From: Phycisphaerae bacterium
GTDB taxonomy: Bacteria > Planctomycetota > Phycisphaerae > Tepidisphaerales > Tepidisphaeraceae
Direction: 5' to 3'
NCBI GenBank assembly: GCA_030448225.1
Contig: JAUJNJ010000002.1
Location: 54,180 to 118,179 of the forward strand
DNA: 64,000 nucleotides
Each line of letters opens with the position of its first letter. Position 1 is the first letter of the stretch. Of this stretch, positions 39,261 through 49,363 are shown piece after piece. The position numbers and the translations under genes were made by a program. Below the pieces are notes generated by a model. That model saw only the letters and a program-made list of their open reading frames with translations, ran no database searches and was not told the DNA's origin.

Positions 39261-39485
39261 CGCACCACGCTCTGGCTCCCGCTGCTCAGAGACGTCCCGG
39301 GTAATTCCAAATCGCCCCGGGCCGCGATTACTTTCTCGACGCCCGGTCGCCGAGCGCTTCGGGTTCCGGTGGAGCGTCGAAGTTGATGCGGCGTTAGCGG
39401 TGGACGAAGGCGGTAAGACGGCGGGGTCATGCCTGTTGGCGTGGTGGCACGCGCGACGGACGCGAACGTCGCCATCGCCCGCGCG

Positions 39486-42137
39486 TCACGCCGCGGCGCG
39501 GCCGGCCTGGAGGAGCGCCAGCGGTTCCTGGCGGGCGACGGTGATGGCAGGCCAGAGGCGGGCGGCGAGGGAGATGAACATCACGATGCCGGTGCCGGCC
39601 CAGACGATGCCCCACGGGATCGCGATCGGCGGCGCGTAGCCGACGACGGTCGCCGACAGCGCGTTGGCGTCGAGGCTCATCAGGAACCCCGCCGCCAGGC
39701 CCAGCGCGCAGCCGACGAGGCCGACGAGGAACGCCTCGGCGAGCACGAGGCGCAGCAGTTGGCCGCGCGTCACGCCGATGCTGCGCAGGATGCCGAACTG
39801 CCACCGGCGGGTGCGGATGCTGGCCATGATCGTGTTCGTCACGCCGAGCGACGAGACCGCCATCGCCGCGAACGCGACGGTGCTGACGAGCAGCAGCAGT
39901 TTCTGCAGCCCCGTCTCCACCTGGTGCTTGATCTGCCTCACGTCCGCCGCCGTCATGCCGGAGCGGCCGAGGCGCTCGGTGATGTTCTTCAGGATCTGCT
40001 CGCGCTCGACGTGGTACTCGAGGTTGGCGGCGAACAGGAACACCTGCTCGACCCCGAAGTACTTGCGCCCGTCGGCCAGCGAGCCGAAGACGCTGGCGGC
40101 GGTGCGCTGGTCGAACTGGCGGCTCATGTCGAACATCGACACCATCACGTCGATCCCCGGCGACCAGACGACCGCCGCGATCGTGAACTGCTTCACCTCG
40201 CCGCCCTTGGTCTTCAGCGGGAACTTGTCGCCCACGCCGAGGCCCTTCAACTGGCGGAACTCCTCGGTGATGACGAGGTGGTCGCCCCGCGCCAGCAACC
40301 GCTCGGCGTCCGCCTGGTTCCCCTCCTTGAACTCCAGCCCCATCATCTTGAACGCCTTCGTCGGGTCGATCGCGATATACATCGTGGAATCGGGCAGGAA
40401 CTTGGCGGCGCGCGAGATGTCGAAGAATCGCGCGCCGAGTTCCGGCGAGGCGATGCCGATCGGCATGACCTGCCCCTCACGGATGCCCGGGACGCCCTCC
40501 AGTAAGGCGATCTGTTGCGCGTTGAGGCCGGTGAGGTTGCTCGTCAGGATGAAGACGTCGGGGAACTTCGTCGGCAGCACCCACCCCTTCAGCATAGTGT
40601 TGCCGTTCGTCTGGAGCACGACGAGGACCGCCAGCCCCACCATCAGCGCCGCGCAGGTGCCGGCCACGCGCCACAGGCCGGTGCTGAGTTGCTGGCGGAG
40701 CAAGGCGAAGCGTAGGCCGAACATCGCGGCGACGAGCGGGCCGGCCACGCGCTCGACCGTCCAGACGAACAGCGGCGCGAGCAGGAAGAACCCCACCATG
40801 ATCCCCGGCAGGCCGATCGCGAAGTGCGTAGAACGTGAAGGATCGGGCGGCGACGTCGGCTCGGCGGGCATGCCGAGGCGGGCGATCGGCTCGATCGGGC
40901 CGAAGAACAGGAACGGGTCGATCGACACGAGCAGCAGGCCGCAGATCGCCGAGATCCACGGCACGCGCGTCGCGGGCGGGTCGGCGAGTGGCGTATCGCC
41001 TCGAGCGGGCTGACGCGCATCGCGGCGACCGCGGGCAGAAGGCTGGCGGCGCCGCGAGGATGGAGCCGAGGGAGCCGAACAGGATGCCGCCCCAGCTCGT
41101 GACGACGCCGGCGCTGAAGATGTCGGCGTACCAGAGCGAGAGGACCTTGATCCAGAACCACCCCAGCGGCACCCCCACCGCCACGCCGAGCAGTTGCCAG
41201 CAGCAGCCCCTCGAACACGACGAGCCATCCCACCTGCGACCGCACCGCCCCCACCGCCCGCAAGCGTGCGCGCTGCCGCTCGCTCACGCCCATGCTCAGG
41301 GCGGAGAAGACGATGAACGTCGCCGCCAGCAGCGACACCGCGCGCCCATGTAGCTCCAGGACGTGGATGCCTTGTAGTTGCTTTTCCATCTCCCGCCGGG
41401 TCTCGCGGGCGAGGCGGATCTTCAGCAGCGGGTCGGCGGCCTTCAGTCAGGGCAGCCAGCGGCTCCTGGAAGGCGAGGTCGTCGGCGCCGAGCCGCAGGT
41501 CGACCATCGCCCGGTTGACGACGCCGGGCTTGCTGGCGAAACGCTGGAGCGTCTCCAGCGGCACGTAGATCGTCTGCATGAACTGGCGCGAGCATCTCCG
41601 GCTTGTGGACGATGCCGACGACCTTCAGCCGCAGTTGCTTGTCGATGCCCGGCAGGAGGAACTCCTCGCCGACCTTCACCTTCAGGTTCGTCGCCCACCT
41701 GGTCGATGACCGCGACGTCGCCCGTCGCCGCGTCGAACCACCCGCCCGCGTGGAGCTTGAGGTAATCGCTTTTTCGGTCCTGCGGCCGGCGCACGCCGAT
41801 GACCGCCGAGCGGGCGACCTGCTCGTTCTTCACGTCCGACAGCACGGCAGCTTGCTCTCGTACCGCCCGTCCACCTGCTCGACGTCCGGGTCGGTCCTCA
41901 GGTCGGCCAGCAAGCTCTCCGGCATCCCCGCGGCCGGGTCCTGCGTGCGGTAGAGTTCCGCGTCGACGCTCCCCATGTACTGGTTGAGGTACTTGTAGAC
42001 CGCCGCCTCGACCGACGCGTAGCCGCTGGTGGTCGACACGACGAGCGACACCGACAGCGCGATCGCCGCGACGGTGAGCGCGACGCGCGCGTCTTGCGGT
42101 GAAGGAGGTTGGAGAGGACGAGCTTGCGAATGGCCAT
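39486..42137 (-). pseudogene. FtsX-family ABC transporter permease (two FtsX domains), frame-disrupted
   Basis: About 870 residues after repair. The start is MAIRKLVLSNLLHRKTR at ATG 42137 (GAGG upstream), continuing as VALTVAAIALSVSLVVSTTSGY (first helix). A periplasmic MacB-like part follows (KVGEEFLLPGIDKQLRLKVVGI, MQTIYVPLETLQRFASKPGVV), then a first FtsX core (AVSLLAATFIVFSALSMGVSERQR). A second half starts at HFAIGLPGIMVGFFLLAPLFVW. The second FtsX core ends with LLLLVSTVAFAAMAVSSLGVTNTIMASIRTRRWQFGILRSIGVTRGQL and closes WPAITVARQEPLALLQAG. The last 600 residues read cleanly; four or more indels lie between 40800 and 42090. The matching ATPase gene is immediately upstream. The pair resembles lipoprotein or macrolide exporters of the LolCDE/MacB group. 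Confidence 0.88.
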
Positions 42138-42149
42138 CGTCGAAAACCT

Positions 42150-42362
42150 CAATGACCAGATCCCAATGGCCAACACATGACCAATCCCCAATCACCAATC
42201 AAGTCCGATCCGAGCGCACGATCCGGTGCCGGCATAGAAGCCCCGGGTCGCGTGTCTAAAAGAGCGGCGACGGCTGTGACGGCGTCCGAACAAGGATGAC
42301 CGGCACCTTCTTTGGTCGTTCGGTCATTGGACATTTGTTGGCCATCGAGGCTTGGTCATTTC
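42150..42362. repeat. inverted repeat pair (ATGACCA/CCAATGGCCAAC type)
   Basis: AATGACCAGATCCCAATGG...CCAACACATGACCAA on the left is mirrored on the right by GTTGGCCATCGAGGCTTGG and TGGTCATT. It fills the 250-base gap between the permease and ATPase genes of one ABC system. Confidence 0.6.
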
Positions 42363-42387
42363 CGCGTTGGACTGCGATCCTCGGCGT

Positions 42388-43142
42388 CTACCTGCGAACG
42401 CTGGCGTTCACCGCAACACCCTGGTACCGCACCGCCAGCGCCTGGCTGCCGCCGGCCTCTTCGGTGGCGAAGCGGCTCGACGACGTTGCCGTCGCAGCAC
42501 GACCACCTCCTGCGCGTAGGCGGCCACGGTGGGCTCGTGGGTGACCATCACGATCGTCTTGCCGTGGATGACGGAGAGGTCGCGGAGCAGTTCGCAGACG
42601 CTCTTGCTGTTGGCGGAGTCGAGGTTGCCGGTGGGCTCGTCGGCGAGGATGACGGCCGGGTCGGTGACGAGCGCCCGGCCGATCGCGACGCGCTGCTGCT
42701 CGCCGCCGCTCATCGCGTCGGGGCGGTGCGTCCGCCGATCGTGCAGCCCGAGGCTGCCGAGCAGTTCCTCCGCCTTCGCCCGGCCGCCCGCGGGGTCGCG
42801 GCCGTCGAGCATGATCGGGAGCAGCACGTTCTCCTCGGCCGTCAGCGTCGGGATGAGGTTGAACGACTGGAAGACGAGGCCGATGTGGCGGCGGCGGAAG
42901 AGCGTGAGCTGCTTGTCGTTCATCGCGCCGAGGTCCGACCCGTTCACGAGCACCCGGCCGCCGTCGGTCTTGGCGAGCCCGGCCATGAGGTGCAGCAGGG
43001 TGCTCTTGCCCGAGCCGCTGGCGCCCATGATCGCGATGAACTGGCCCTGGGCGACCTCGAGGCCTCACGCCCCGCAGGGCCTCCACGCCGCGCCGCCCTG
43101 GCGGAACCGCTTCGTGACTCGTTCGACCACCAGAGGCGACAA
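42388..43142 (-). pseudogene. ABC transporter ATP-binding protein (LolD/MacB type), frame-disrupted
   Basis: The start region SPLVVERVTKRFRQGGAAW (from TTG 43142, GAGGGAG upstream) is followed by a one-base disruption. The core is then clean: Walker A MGASGSGKSTLLHLMAG, FRRRHIGLVFQSFNLIPTLTAEENVLLPIML, signature MSGGEQQRVAIGRAL, Walker B PAVILADEPTGNLDS, and MVTHEPTVAAYA. Near 42480 a second shift leads to the real ending RFATEEAGGSQALAVRYQGVAVNA, stopping at 42388. About 250 residues repaired. It energises the FtsX-type permease encoded next. Confidence 0.88.
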
Positions 43143-43597
43143 CTCGTACTCCCTCGTTTCCGGCCGACGCGGCCGTCGCGCGTCGCCTCGTGACTATAGC
43201 CGCGCCCCAAACGCCCACAACGTCGGCCGGCGGTCGGTTGGCTCGATGCAGCTGCGCGCGGCGGAGTGGTGAGGAGGCAGGAGTCAGGGGTCAGGAGTGC
43301 AGACGTCAAGGATCAAGATTCAAGGGTCACCCGCCGTAGAGCACAAGCGGACGAAGCATCTTGCATGAGCCTGTGACTCTTGACCCCCTGCCTCCTGACT
43401 CCTGACCCTGACCCCTGCCTACTGACTCCTGCCTACTGACTCCTGACCCCTGACTCCTGACTCCTCCGCGGTCGCTACGGCCGGATATCCCGTCTACGAC
43501 GAAAAAACTGCGAACCAAGATTAACCCGGGCCCGCCTCCGGGCGATGGACAAGAACGGCCGTGTGTTCTCGGCCGCTATCCCGCAGGAGGCCCGCGT
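43143..43597. other. intergenic region with repeat element before the CAP-domain gene
   Basis: No gene seen. Besides the TGACTCCTG repeat (43271-43467) it holds the leader of the CAP-domain gene. That leader has a small CGGCCG-TGTGTTCT-CGGCCG hairpin near 43558-43577, just ahead of the Shine-Dalgarno. Confidence 0.4.
43271..43467. repeat. TGACTCCTGACCCC palindromic repeat element
   Basis: GGAGGCAGGAGTCAGGGG on the left is complementary to several tandem copies of TGACTCCTGACCCCTG on the right (43370-43467). The copies read as 7-8 base direct repeats (CTGACTC, CTGACCC). The middle part has GGATCAAGATTCAAGGGTCA. Confidence 0.7.
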
Positions 43598-45285
43598 ATG
43601 GAACTGTCGTCGCACAAGAAGTCGTTCTCATCGTCGTTGAAGGTCGTCGAGGCCCTCGAGGCCCGCCGGCTGATGAGCGTGACGACGCCGTCGGACCTTC
43701 GAGCAGTACATGCTCGAGCTGACGAACGTGCCCGCGCCAACCCCGACGCCGAGGCCGCCCGCTACGGCATCGACCTCAACGAAGGCCTCCCCGCCGGCAC
43801 GATCAGCGCGGCGGCGAAGCAGCCGTTGTCGTTCAACCCGGAGTTGACCGACGCGGCCCGCGCGCACAGCACGTGGATGCTGGCGAACGACGTCTTCGCC
43901 CACGAGGGCGTCGGCGGCAGCGACCCCGGCGACCGCATGGAGGACGCGGGCTACACGTTCACCGGGTCGTGGGGCTGGGGCGAGAATCTCGCCTACCGCG
44001 GGTCCAAGCCGGTGAGCCCCGAGCCGACCAGCACCGTCGCGCAGAGCACGCCGACCTGTTCATCGACCTCGGCATCGAGGAGCGCGGCCACCGCATCAAC
44101 CAGATGAAGGACCCGTTCAAGGAGGTCGGCATCGGCGTGATCTCGGGCGAGTTCCGCACGTTCAACGCGATCATGTCGACGCAGGACTTCGCCTACCGCG
44201 GCGGCAACAGCTTCCTGACCGGCGTCGCGTTGGCACCGACGCCGTCGCCGACGACGACTTCTACACGCCCGGCGAGGGCCTGGGCGAGGTGACGATCACC
44301 GCCCGCAAGGTCGGCGCCGACATCGAGTACACGACCACGACCTGGGCGAGCGGCGGCTACAGCCTGCGCCTGCCCGCCGGCACGTACGACGTCACCGCCT
44401 CAAGCGCCGCCGCTCGGCGGCGAGATCGTCCACGCCGGCATCGAGGTGGGATCGCTGAACGTGAAGCAGGATTGGCTGCCCGGCATGCCGAGCACCAGCC
44501 CCACTCCGACCCCGACGCCGGAGCGACGACGCCCCACTGAAACGCCCACACCGACGCCGACGCCCTCACCGACGCCGGTTCCGACTCCGACTCCGACTCC
44601 GACTCCGACGCCAGAGCCGACTCCCAACGAGCCGCCGGCCGACCCGCGGCCGGCCGCCACGGTCGGGCTGCTCAAGGGCGCGTCATGAACGACCTGAACG
44701 GCAACGGCAAGAAGGACGGCCGCGAGCCCGGGATGTCGGCCTCACCGTTTACGTCGACGTGAACGACGACGGTGCGTGCCGGCGAGACTATGGCGTCGAT
44801 GCAGGAGGACGGCTCCTACACGATCGGCGGCCTCGACGCGGGCGTGCACCGCGCGCGTCGCCGCCCCGGAGGGCTGCGGCGTGTCGATGCCGAGCAACGG
44901 GTTCCAGGACGTGACCGTCCGCGTGAACAAGTCGGCACGGGTGAAGCCGCTCATGCTCACGCAGAAGGCGACCGTCGGCGCGTCGTTCGACGACGCCAAC
45001 GGCAACGGCCTGCGCGACGACGGCGAACTCGGCCTCCGCCGCCGCCGCGTCTTCGCCGACCTCGACGGCGACGGCGCTGGACGAAGGGCGAGCCGCGCGT
45101 CGTCAGCGACAAGCTCGGTAACTGGGCGATCGGCCTCGACGCCGGCACCTACACGCTCCGCACGATCGCCGGCCGGGGCTTCGCGGTCACGACGCCGAGG
45201 ACGACACGATCGAGCTGTCGCTCGTCGCGCCGGCGTCTCCGGCGGGCACCTGTTCGGCGAACGCCGCGTCGACGCGGCGGCGTGA
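43598..45285 (+). pseudogene. CAP (SCP/PR-1) domain surface protein with SdrD-like repeats, frame-disrupted
   Basis: ATG 43598 follows GGAGG. The N-terminus MELSSHKKSFSSSLKVVEALEARRLMSV carries the LEARRLMS tag found on exported planctomycete proteins. The CAP domain follows: LNEGLPAGTISAAAKQPLSFNPELTDAARAHSTWMLANDVFAHEGVGG, YTFTGSWGWGENLAYRG and, after a shift, DLFIDLGIEERGHRINQMKDPFKEVGIGV. Then there is a carboxypeptidase-regulatory-like domain (GGYSLRLPAGTYDVTAS), a Pro-Thr linker encoded by a CCGACT-type tandem repeat (44500-44630), and SdrD-like units (MNDLNGNGKKDGREPG; DANGNGLRDDGELG; LGNWAIGLDAGTYTLRTIAG). Five or more indels break the frame. Likely a secreted or cell-surface protein of about 560 residues. 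Confidence 0.8.
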
Positions 45286-45341
45286 GACAGGAAAGATCGA
45301 CCGGCGCGCCGAAGAACGGTGTTGCTTGATCGCAGACAGTT

Positions 45342-45388
45342 CGGACCTCGCGTCGACGGCACTCAGCCGCGACGCGAGGTCCGTTTTT
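45342..45388 (+). terminator. rho-independent terminator of the CAP-domain gene
   Basis: CGGACCTCGCGTCG pairs perfectly with CGACGCGAGGTCCG, followed by TTTTTC. Confidence 0.85.
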
Positions 45389-45626
45389 CGTTCACGCGTA
45401 CGCGAAGGCGCGACCGCTGCCGCGAGCCGAGATCGTTCCGGCTGCGGCACACGAGGAATGCCGTGAGTGGAGTGGGTCGTTTTCTGATACCGACAGGAGC
45501 GACCCGGTCGCGATGACGTTCCACCGCATCCGGCCGCGCCGGTCCTGGTTCGCTCCGTCGTTTCTTCGCGGTGGGATTCCTTCCCGAGCAGCCATTCGCT
45601 TCACCCTGGGCGCGTATCATCCGTTC

Positions 45627-46484
45627 ATGCGGCTCCTCGTCACCGCCGACCTTCACTACAACCACGCGCGGTCGGGGCCGCTGGCCGAGCGGCTCATCGA
45701 CGAGATGAACGCGGCCGGCGGCGACGTGCTGCTGCTCGTCGGCGACACGGCCGTCGCCGACGGCGACTCGCTCGAACGCTGCTTATCGCGATTCCGTTTC
45801 GCGGGGCCGAAGCTGTTCGTCGCGGGCAACCACGAGTTGTGGACGAACGGGTCGGACAGCTACGAGTTGTTCACCGATTCGCTCCCCGCCGGGTGCGGGC
45901 GCTGGGTTGGCAGTGGCTGGAGACCGAGCCGTTCCGCGCGGGGATGTTGCGATCATCGGGACGGTCGGGTGTGGTACGACTACTCGTTCGCGCAAGCCGG
46001 CCTCGGTATCCCGCGTCGCTTCTACGAGCAAAAGGTCTCGCCGGGTGCCGCCGAGCGATTGAGGAGTACAAGCCACTGCTGGAGCGCGCGACGACATCGG
46101 CCGGGCGGGACGCGACGTCGTCGCGCGGTGGAACGACGGGCGGTTCGTGAAGCTGCTGCGGTCCGACGACGCATTTCTGTCCGAGATCCTCGACCGGCTC
46201 CGCGGGCAGCTCCGCGCGGTGCACGATGTCCCGATCGTCGTGGCCGCCGTGCATCACCTGCCCTTTCGCGAACTGCTGCCCCCGGCCGCAACAGCCAGTG
46301 GGACTTCACCAAGGCGTACCTCGGCAGCGAGCAGATCGGCCAGGCACTGCTGGAGTTCCCGAACGTCACCCGCGCCTACTGCGGCCACAGCCACATGAAG
46401 GCCGAGGCGCAGGTCGGGCACGTCCACACCGTCAACATCGGCAGCGGATACGGGTGGAAGACCTTCCTGCAGGTCGACTTGTAG
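45627..46484 (+). CDS. calcineurin-like metallophosphoesterase (with compensating indels)
   Basis: About 285 residues. Family motifs are in order: DLHYNH (Asp-x-His), LLVGDTAVADGD (GD), FVAGNHELW (GNHE), and GHSHMKAE (GHxH) near the C-terminus. Between about 45890 and 46300 the frame wanders: RALGWQWLETEPFRAG, ERLEEYKPLLERA and VPIVVAAVHHLPFRELLP, with the expected His, are each found in a neighbouring frame. The reading frame as given is open throughout but mistranslates this part. ATG 45627. The bimetal core would hydrolyse a phosphoester; substrate unknown. Confidence 0.8.
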   Translation: MRLLVTADLHYNHARSGPLAERLIDEMNAAGGDVLLLVGDTAVADGDSLERCLSRFRFAGPKLFVAGNHELWTNGSDSYELFTDSLPAGCGRWVGSGWRPSRSARGCCDHRDGRVWYDYSFAQAGLGIPRRFYEQKVSPGAAERLRSTSHCWSARRHRPGGTRRRRAVERRAVREAAAVRRRISVRDPRPAPRAAPRGARCPDRRGRRASPALSRTAAPGRNSQWDFTKAYLGSEQIGQALLEFPNVTRAYCGHSHMKAEAQVGHVHTVNIGSGYGWKTFLQVDL

Positions 46485-46624
46485 GAGCGGAACGTGTGTC
46501 GCGCTGGACAAGGGATTCGAGGAAGCCTGTGCCGGCGTCGCCGCTGGCTTTCGGCCCGGCGTTCCACCGATGCCGACGGGGTTACCGTTGCGGCCCCTCT
46601 GTCGGCCCGCGTACGATCCCGCTC

Positions 46625-47575
46625 ATGAACCGATCGCGCATCCTGATCGCAGTGGCGTCCGCGGTACTCTGGCGGCGCAGCCGAGTAACACCCCTGCAGG
46701 AGAGCCCGCCCGCCGCGAGCCCGGAATTCGCGTCGATCGTGCCTGCCGACGCGAAGGTCGAGAAACTCGCAGGGGACTTTCAATTCGTCGAGGGGCCGGT
46801 CTGGATGGCGGACGACGCGGGCGGGCACCTCCTGTTCAGCGACATCCCGGCCAACCGCATCCTGAAGTGGACGAAGGCCGACGGCGTCACCGAGTTCCGC
46901 GCGCCGAGCCACCAGACGAACGGCAACACGCTTGACCGCGAGGGCCGGCTGATCTCCTGCGAGCACGCCACCCGCCGGGTGACGCGGACGGAGCCGGACG
47001 GCCGCGTGCAGACGATCGCCGACCGATTCGAGGGGAAGAAGTTCAACGCGCCGAACGACGCGGTCGTGAAGTCCGACGGCTCCGTCTGGTTCACCGACCC
47101 GCCGTACGGCGGACACAAGGATCTCGAGCAGGGCGCGAACCGCATCTACCGGGTCGCGCCCCGCGACCGCACGGTAACGGCCATCGGCACCGTCGAGCAG
47201 AACCCCAACGGCCTCTGCTTCTCGCCGGACGAATCGAAGCTCTACGTCGCCGATTCCGGCCAGTCCGCCAGCATCTTCGTCTTCGACGTGACCGGCGAAA
47301 CCGTCGGCGATCGAAAGCTCTTCGCCAAGCTCGACAACGGCGCCCCCGACGGCATCCGCTGCGACGCCGACGGCCGCGTCTGGTCGAGCGCCGGCGACGG
47401 CGTCCACGTCTTCTCGCCCGAGGGTAAACTTCTCGGCAAGGTCATCACCCCCGAGGCACCCGCGAACCTCTGCTTCGGCGGCCCCGACGGCAAAACGCTT
47501 TTCATGACCGCCCGCACCGGACTCTACGCGATCAACGTCAACGCGACCGGCGCCTCCCGGCCCCGGAGGAAGTAA
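46625..47575 (+). CDS. SMP-30/gluconolactonase-family protein
   Basis: About 316 residues of six-bladed beta-propeller. Metal-site elements: Glu in FQFVEGPVWMADDAGG, Asn in FNAPNDAVVKSDGSVWFTDPPYG, NPNGLCFSPDESKLYVADSG, and Asp in GAPDGIRCDADGRVWSS. These match sugar lactone hydrolases of the SMP-30 group. The N-terminus (RILIAVASAV then WRRSRVTP) looks like a signal peptide spoiled by a small indel; another frame gives TLAAQPSNTPAGE. So it is probably exported. ATG 46625. It may hydrolyse aldonolactones feeding the sugar-acid pathway, which is inference. Confidence 0.88.
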   Translation: MNRSRILIAVASAVLWRRSRVTPLQESPPAASPEFASIVPADAKVEKLAGDFQFVEGPVWMADDAGGHLLFSDIPANRILKWTKADGVTEFRAPSHQTNGNTLDREGRLISCEHATRRVTRTEPDGRVQTIADRFEGKKFNAPNDAVVKSDGSVWFTDPPYGGHKDLEQGANRIYRVAPRDRTVTAIGTVEQNPNGLCFSPDESKLYVADSGQSASIFVFDVTGETVGDRKLFAKLDNGAPDGIRCDADGRVWSSAGDGVHVFSPEGKLLGKVITPEAPANLCFGGPDGKTLFMTARTGLYAINVNATGASRPRRK

Positions 47576-47895
47576 GCGGGAACAGGTTGCCCGTGGCGTA
47601 CGTCCCGTTCGATTGCTCCTGAGATTCCTCCGCGTTTTGATCAGCGGCGGCTCGGGGGAGGACAAAGCGGTTCTGCCAGCGGCTTGGGTCTACGGGGTCT
47701 CTGAATTCACTGGCGTGGCCACCTCAGGTGGCCACGCCGCCACGCCCGTAAGTGTTGCGATGTGGAGCGGGCCGACACCCACATTCGCCCCGGCACGACG
47801 ATCGGCTCCATCTCCACCCTCGGTGGCGGGCAAAACCGGGGCCGCTATAGTCGTACTGCTGTTTTCCGCCCCCACAGGACTGGAGTGTGATTCGA
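47576..47895. other. intergenic region upstream of leuC
   Basis: About 320 bases with no gene seen. It contains the perfect palindrome at 47713-47737 and presumably the leuC promoter. No leucine-rich leader peptide or T-box was recognised. Confidence 0.4.
47713..47737. repeat. perfect palindrome GCGTGGCCACCT-C-AGGTGGCCACGC
   Basis: Two 12-base arms pair perfectly around a single C. There is no U-run after it, so it is more likely a repeat element or protein-binding site than a terminator. It lies 160 bases upstream of leuC. Confidence 0.7.
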
Positions 47896-49303
47896 ATGCC
47901 CGGCATGACGATGACCGAGAAGATCCTTGCCAAGCACGCCGGCAAGTCCCACGTGTCGCCCGACGAGAACGTCTGGGTGGACGTGGACATTCTCATGACG
48001 CACGACGTCTGCGGCCCCGGCACGATCGGCATCTTCCACGAGAAGTTCGGCCGCGACGCCAAGGTCTGGGACAAGGACCGCGTCGTCATCATCCCCGACC
48101 ACTACATCTTCACGGCCGACCAGAAGTGTCACCGCAACGTGCAGACGCTGCGCGACTTCGTGAAGGAACAGGGCCTGCGCTACTATTACGACCCCGAGTT
48201 CGTCACGCTCGAGCCGTTGATGCCCAGCCCCTATAAAGACCCCACCAAGACGAATTACAAGGGCGTCTGCCACTGCTGCCGCCGGAGGAAGGGCACGTGC
48301 GGCCGGGCGAGATCATGCTCGGCACCGACAGCCACACCTGCACGGCCGGCGCGTTCGGGCAACTCGCGACGGGCGTCGGCAACTCCGACGCGGCGTTCAC
48401 GCTCGGCACCGGCCGCACCTGGCTGAAGGTGCCGCCGACGATGAAGTTCACGTTCCACGGGCAGATCCCGCCGTACCTGACGGCGAAGGATTTGATCCTG
48501 GCGGTCATCGGCGACATCGGCGTCGACGGCGCGCGACCTACCGCGCGATGTACTTCGCCGGCCAGGGCGTCAGCAGCCTCACGCTCGAGGACCGCATGAC
48601 GCTCACGAACATGGCGATCGAGGCCGGCGGCAAGAGCGGCATCTGCGACGTCGACGAGAAGACGCTCCAGTACGTCCGCGCCCGCACCAACCGCCCGGAC
48701 TACGAGGTCTTCACCGACGACCGCGACGCGACCTACTTCAGCTCGTACGAGTACGACCTGGCGACGATGGAGCCGATGGTCGCCAAGCCGCACAGCCCCG
48801 ACAACAAGGACACGGCCCACAACTGCCGCGAGGTCAAGCTCGACCGCGCGTACATCGGGTCGTGCACCGGCGGCAAGATTACCGACATGATCATGGCGGC
48901 GAGCATCCTGAAGGGGAACCGCGTGAAGATGAAGACGTTCGTCGTCCCCGGCTCCACCGAGGTGCACGCCGACATGCGGCGGCTGAACCTGCGCGGCGTG
49001 CCGAAGGACGCGAACGAGAAGAGCATCGAGGACATCCTCGTCGACGCCGGGTGCCTCGTCGGCGCCAGCGGGTGCAGCGCGTGCCTCGGCGGCCCCGCCG
49101 ACACGTTCGGCCGCCTCAACGGCTCGGAGGTGTGCATCAGCACGACCAACCGCAACTTCCCCGGCCGCATGGGCAGCACGAAGAGCGCGGTGTATTTGGC
49201 ATCGCCCCTAACCGTTGCCGCGAGCGCGCTCACCGGAAAGATCACCGACCCGCGGGAGTACGTCTCGACCCCCATTGAGACGGGCATGGCGGGCGTGCTC
49301 TAG
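47896..49303 (+). pseudogene. leuC: 3-isopropylmalate dehydratase large subunit (aconitase family), frame-disrupted
   Basis: Isomerises 2- to 3-isopropylmalate in leucine synthesis using a 4Fe-4S cluster. It starts MPGMTMTEKILAKHAGKSHVSPDENVWV at ATG 47896. KDRVVIIPDHYIFTADQKCHRN and TNYKGVCH follow, then a shift near 48275 into RPGEIMLGTDSHTCTAGAFGQLATGVGNSD, and a second near 48530 into YRAMYFAGQGVSSLTLEDRMTLTNMAIEAGGKSG. Cluster cysteines are in YIGSCTGGKITDM and GASGCSACLGG. Repaired length is about 468 residues. The sequence belongs to the LeuC/homoaconitase side of the family; the small subunit gene is not in this window. The stop codon (49301-49303) is part of a REP. Confidence 0.9.
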
Positions 49304-49321
49304 CCGCTTGCGGCTTAGCGC
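49302..49321 (+). repeat. REP element, left flank of the RAYT gene
   Basis: AGCCGCTTGCGGCTTAGCGC: a hairpin AGCCGC-TT-GCGGCT plus the tail TAGCGC. It overlaps the leuC stop codon and is identical to the copy inside the transposase gene. Confidence 0.85.
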
Positions 49322-49333
49322 CAAATCTTGCAC

Positions 49334-49363
49334 GATGGGCAGCGACACATGTCGCTGCCCATC
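49334..49363. promoter_or_regulatory. perfect 14-bp palindrome spanning the transposase start codon
   Basis: GATGGGCAGCGACA and its exact complement TGTCGCTGCCCATC are separated by CA. The ATG of the transposase (49349) starts at the loop edge, so in mRNA the start codon would be closed inside a very stable hairpin. No Shine-Dalgarno is visible. Confidence 0.8.

Noticed and set aside
44500..44630. CCGACT tandem repeats as a possible origin or regulatory repeat
   Set aside because: They encode a Pro-Thr linker between two recognisable domains of the CAP protein.
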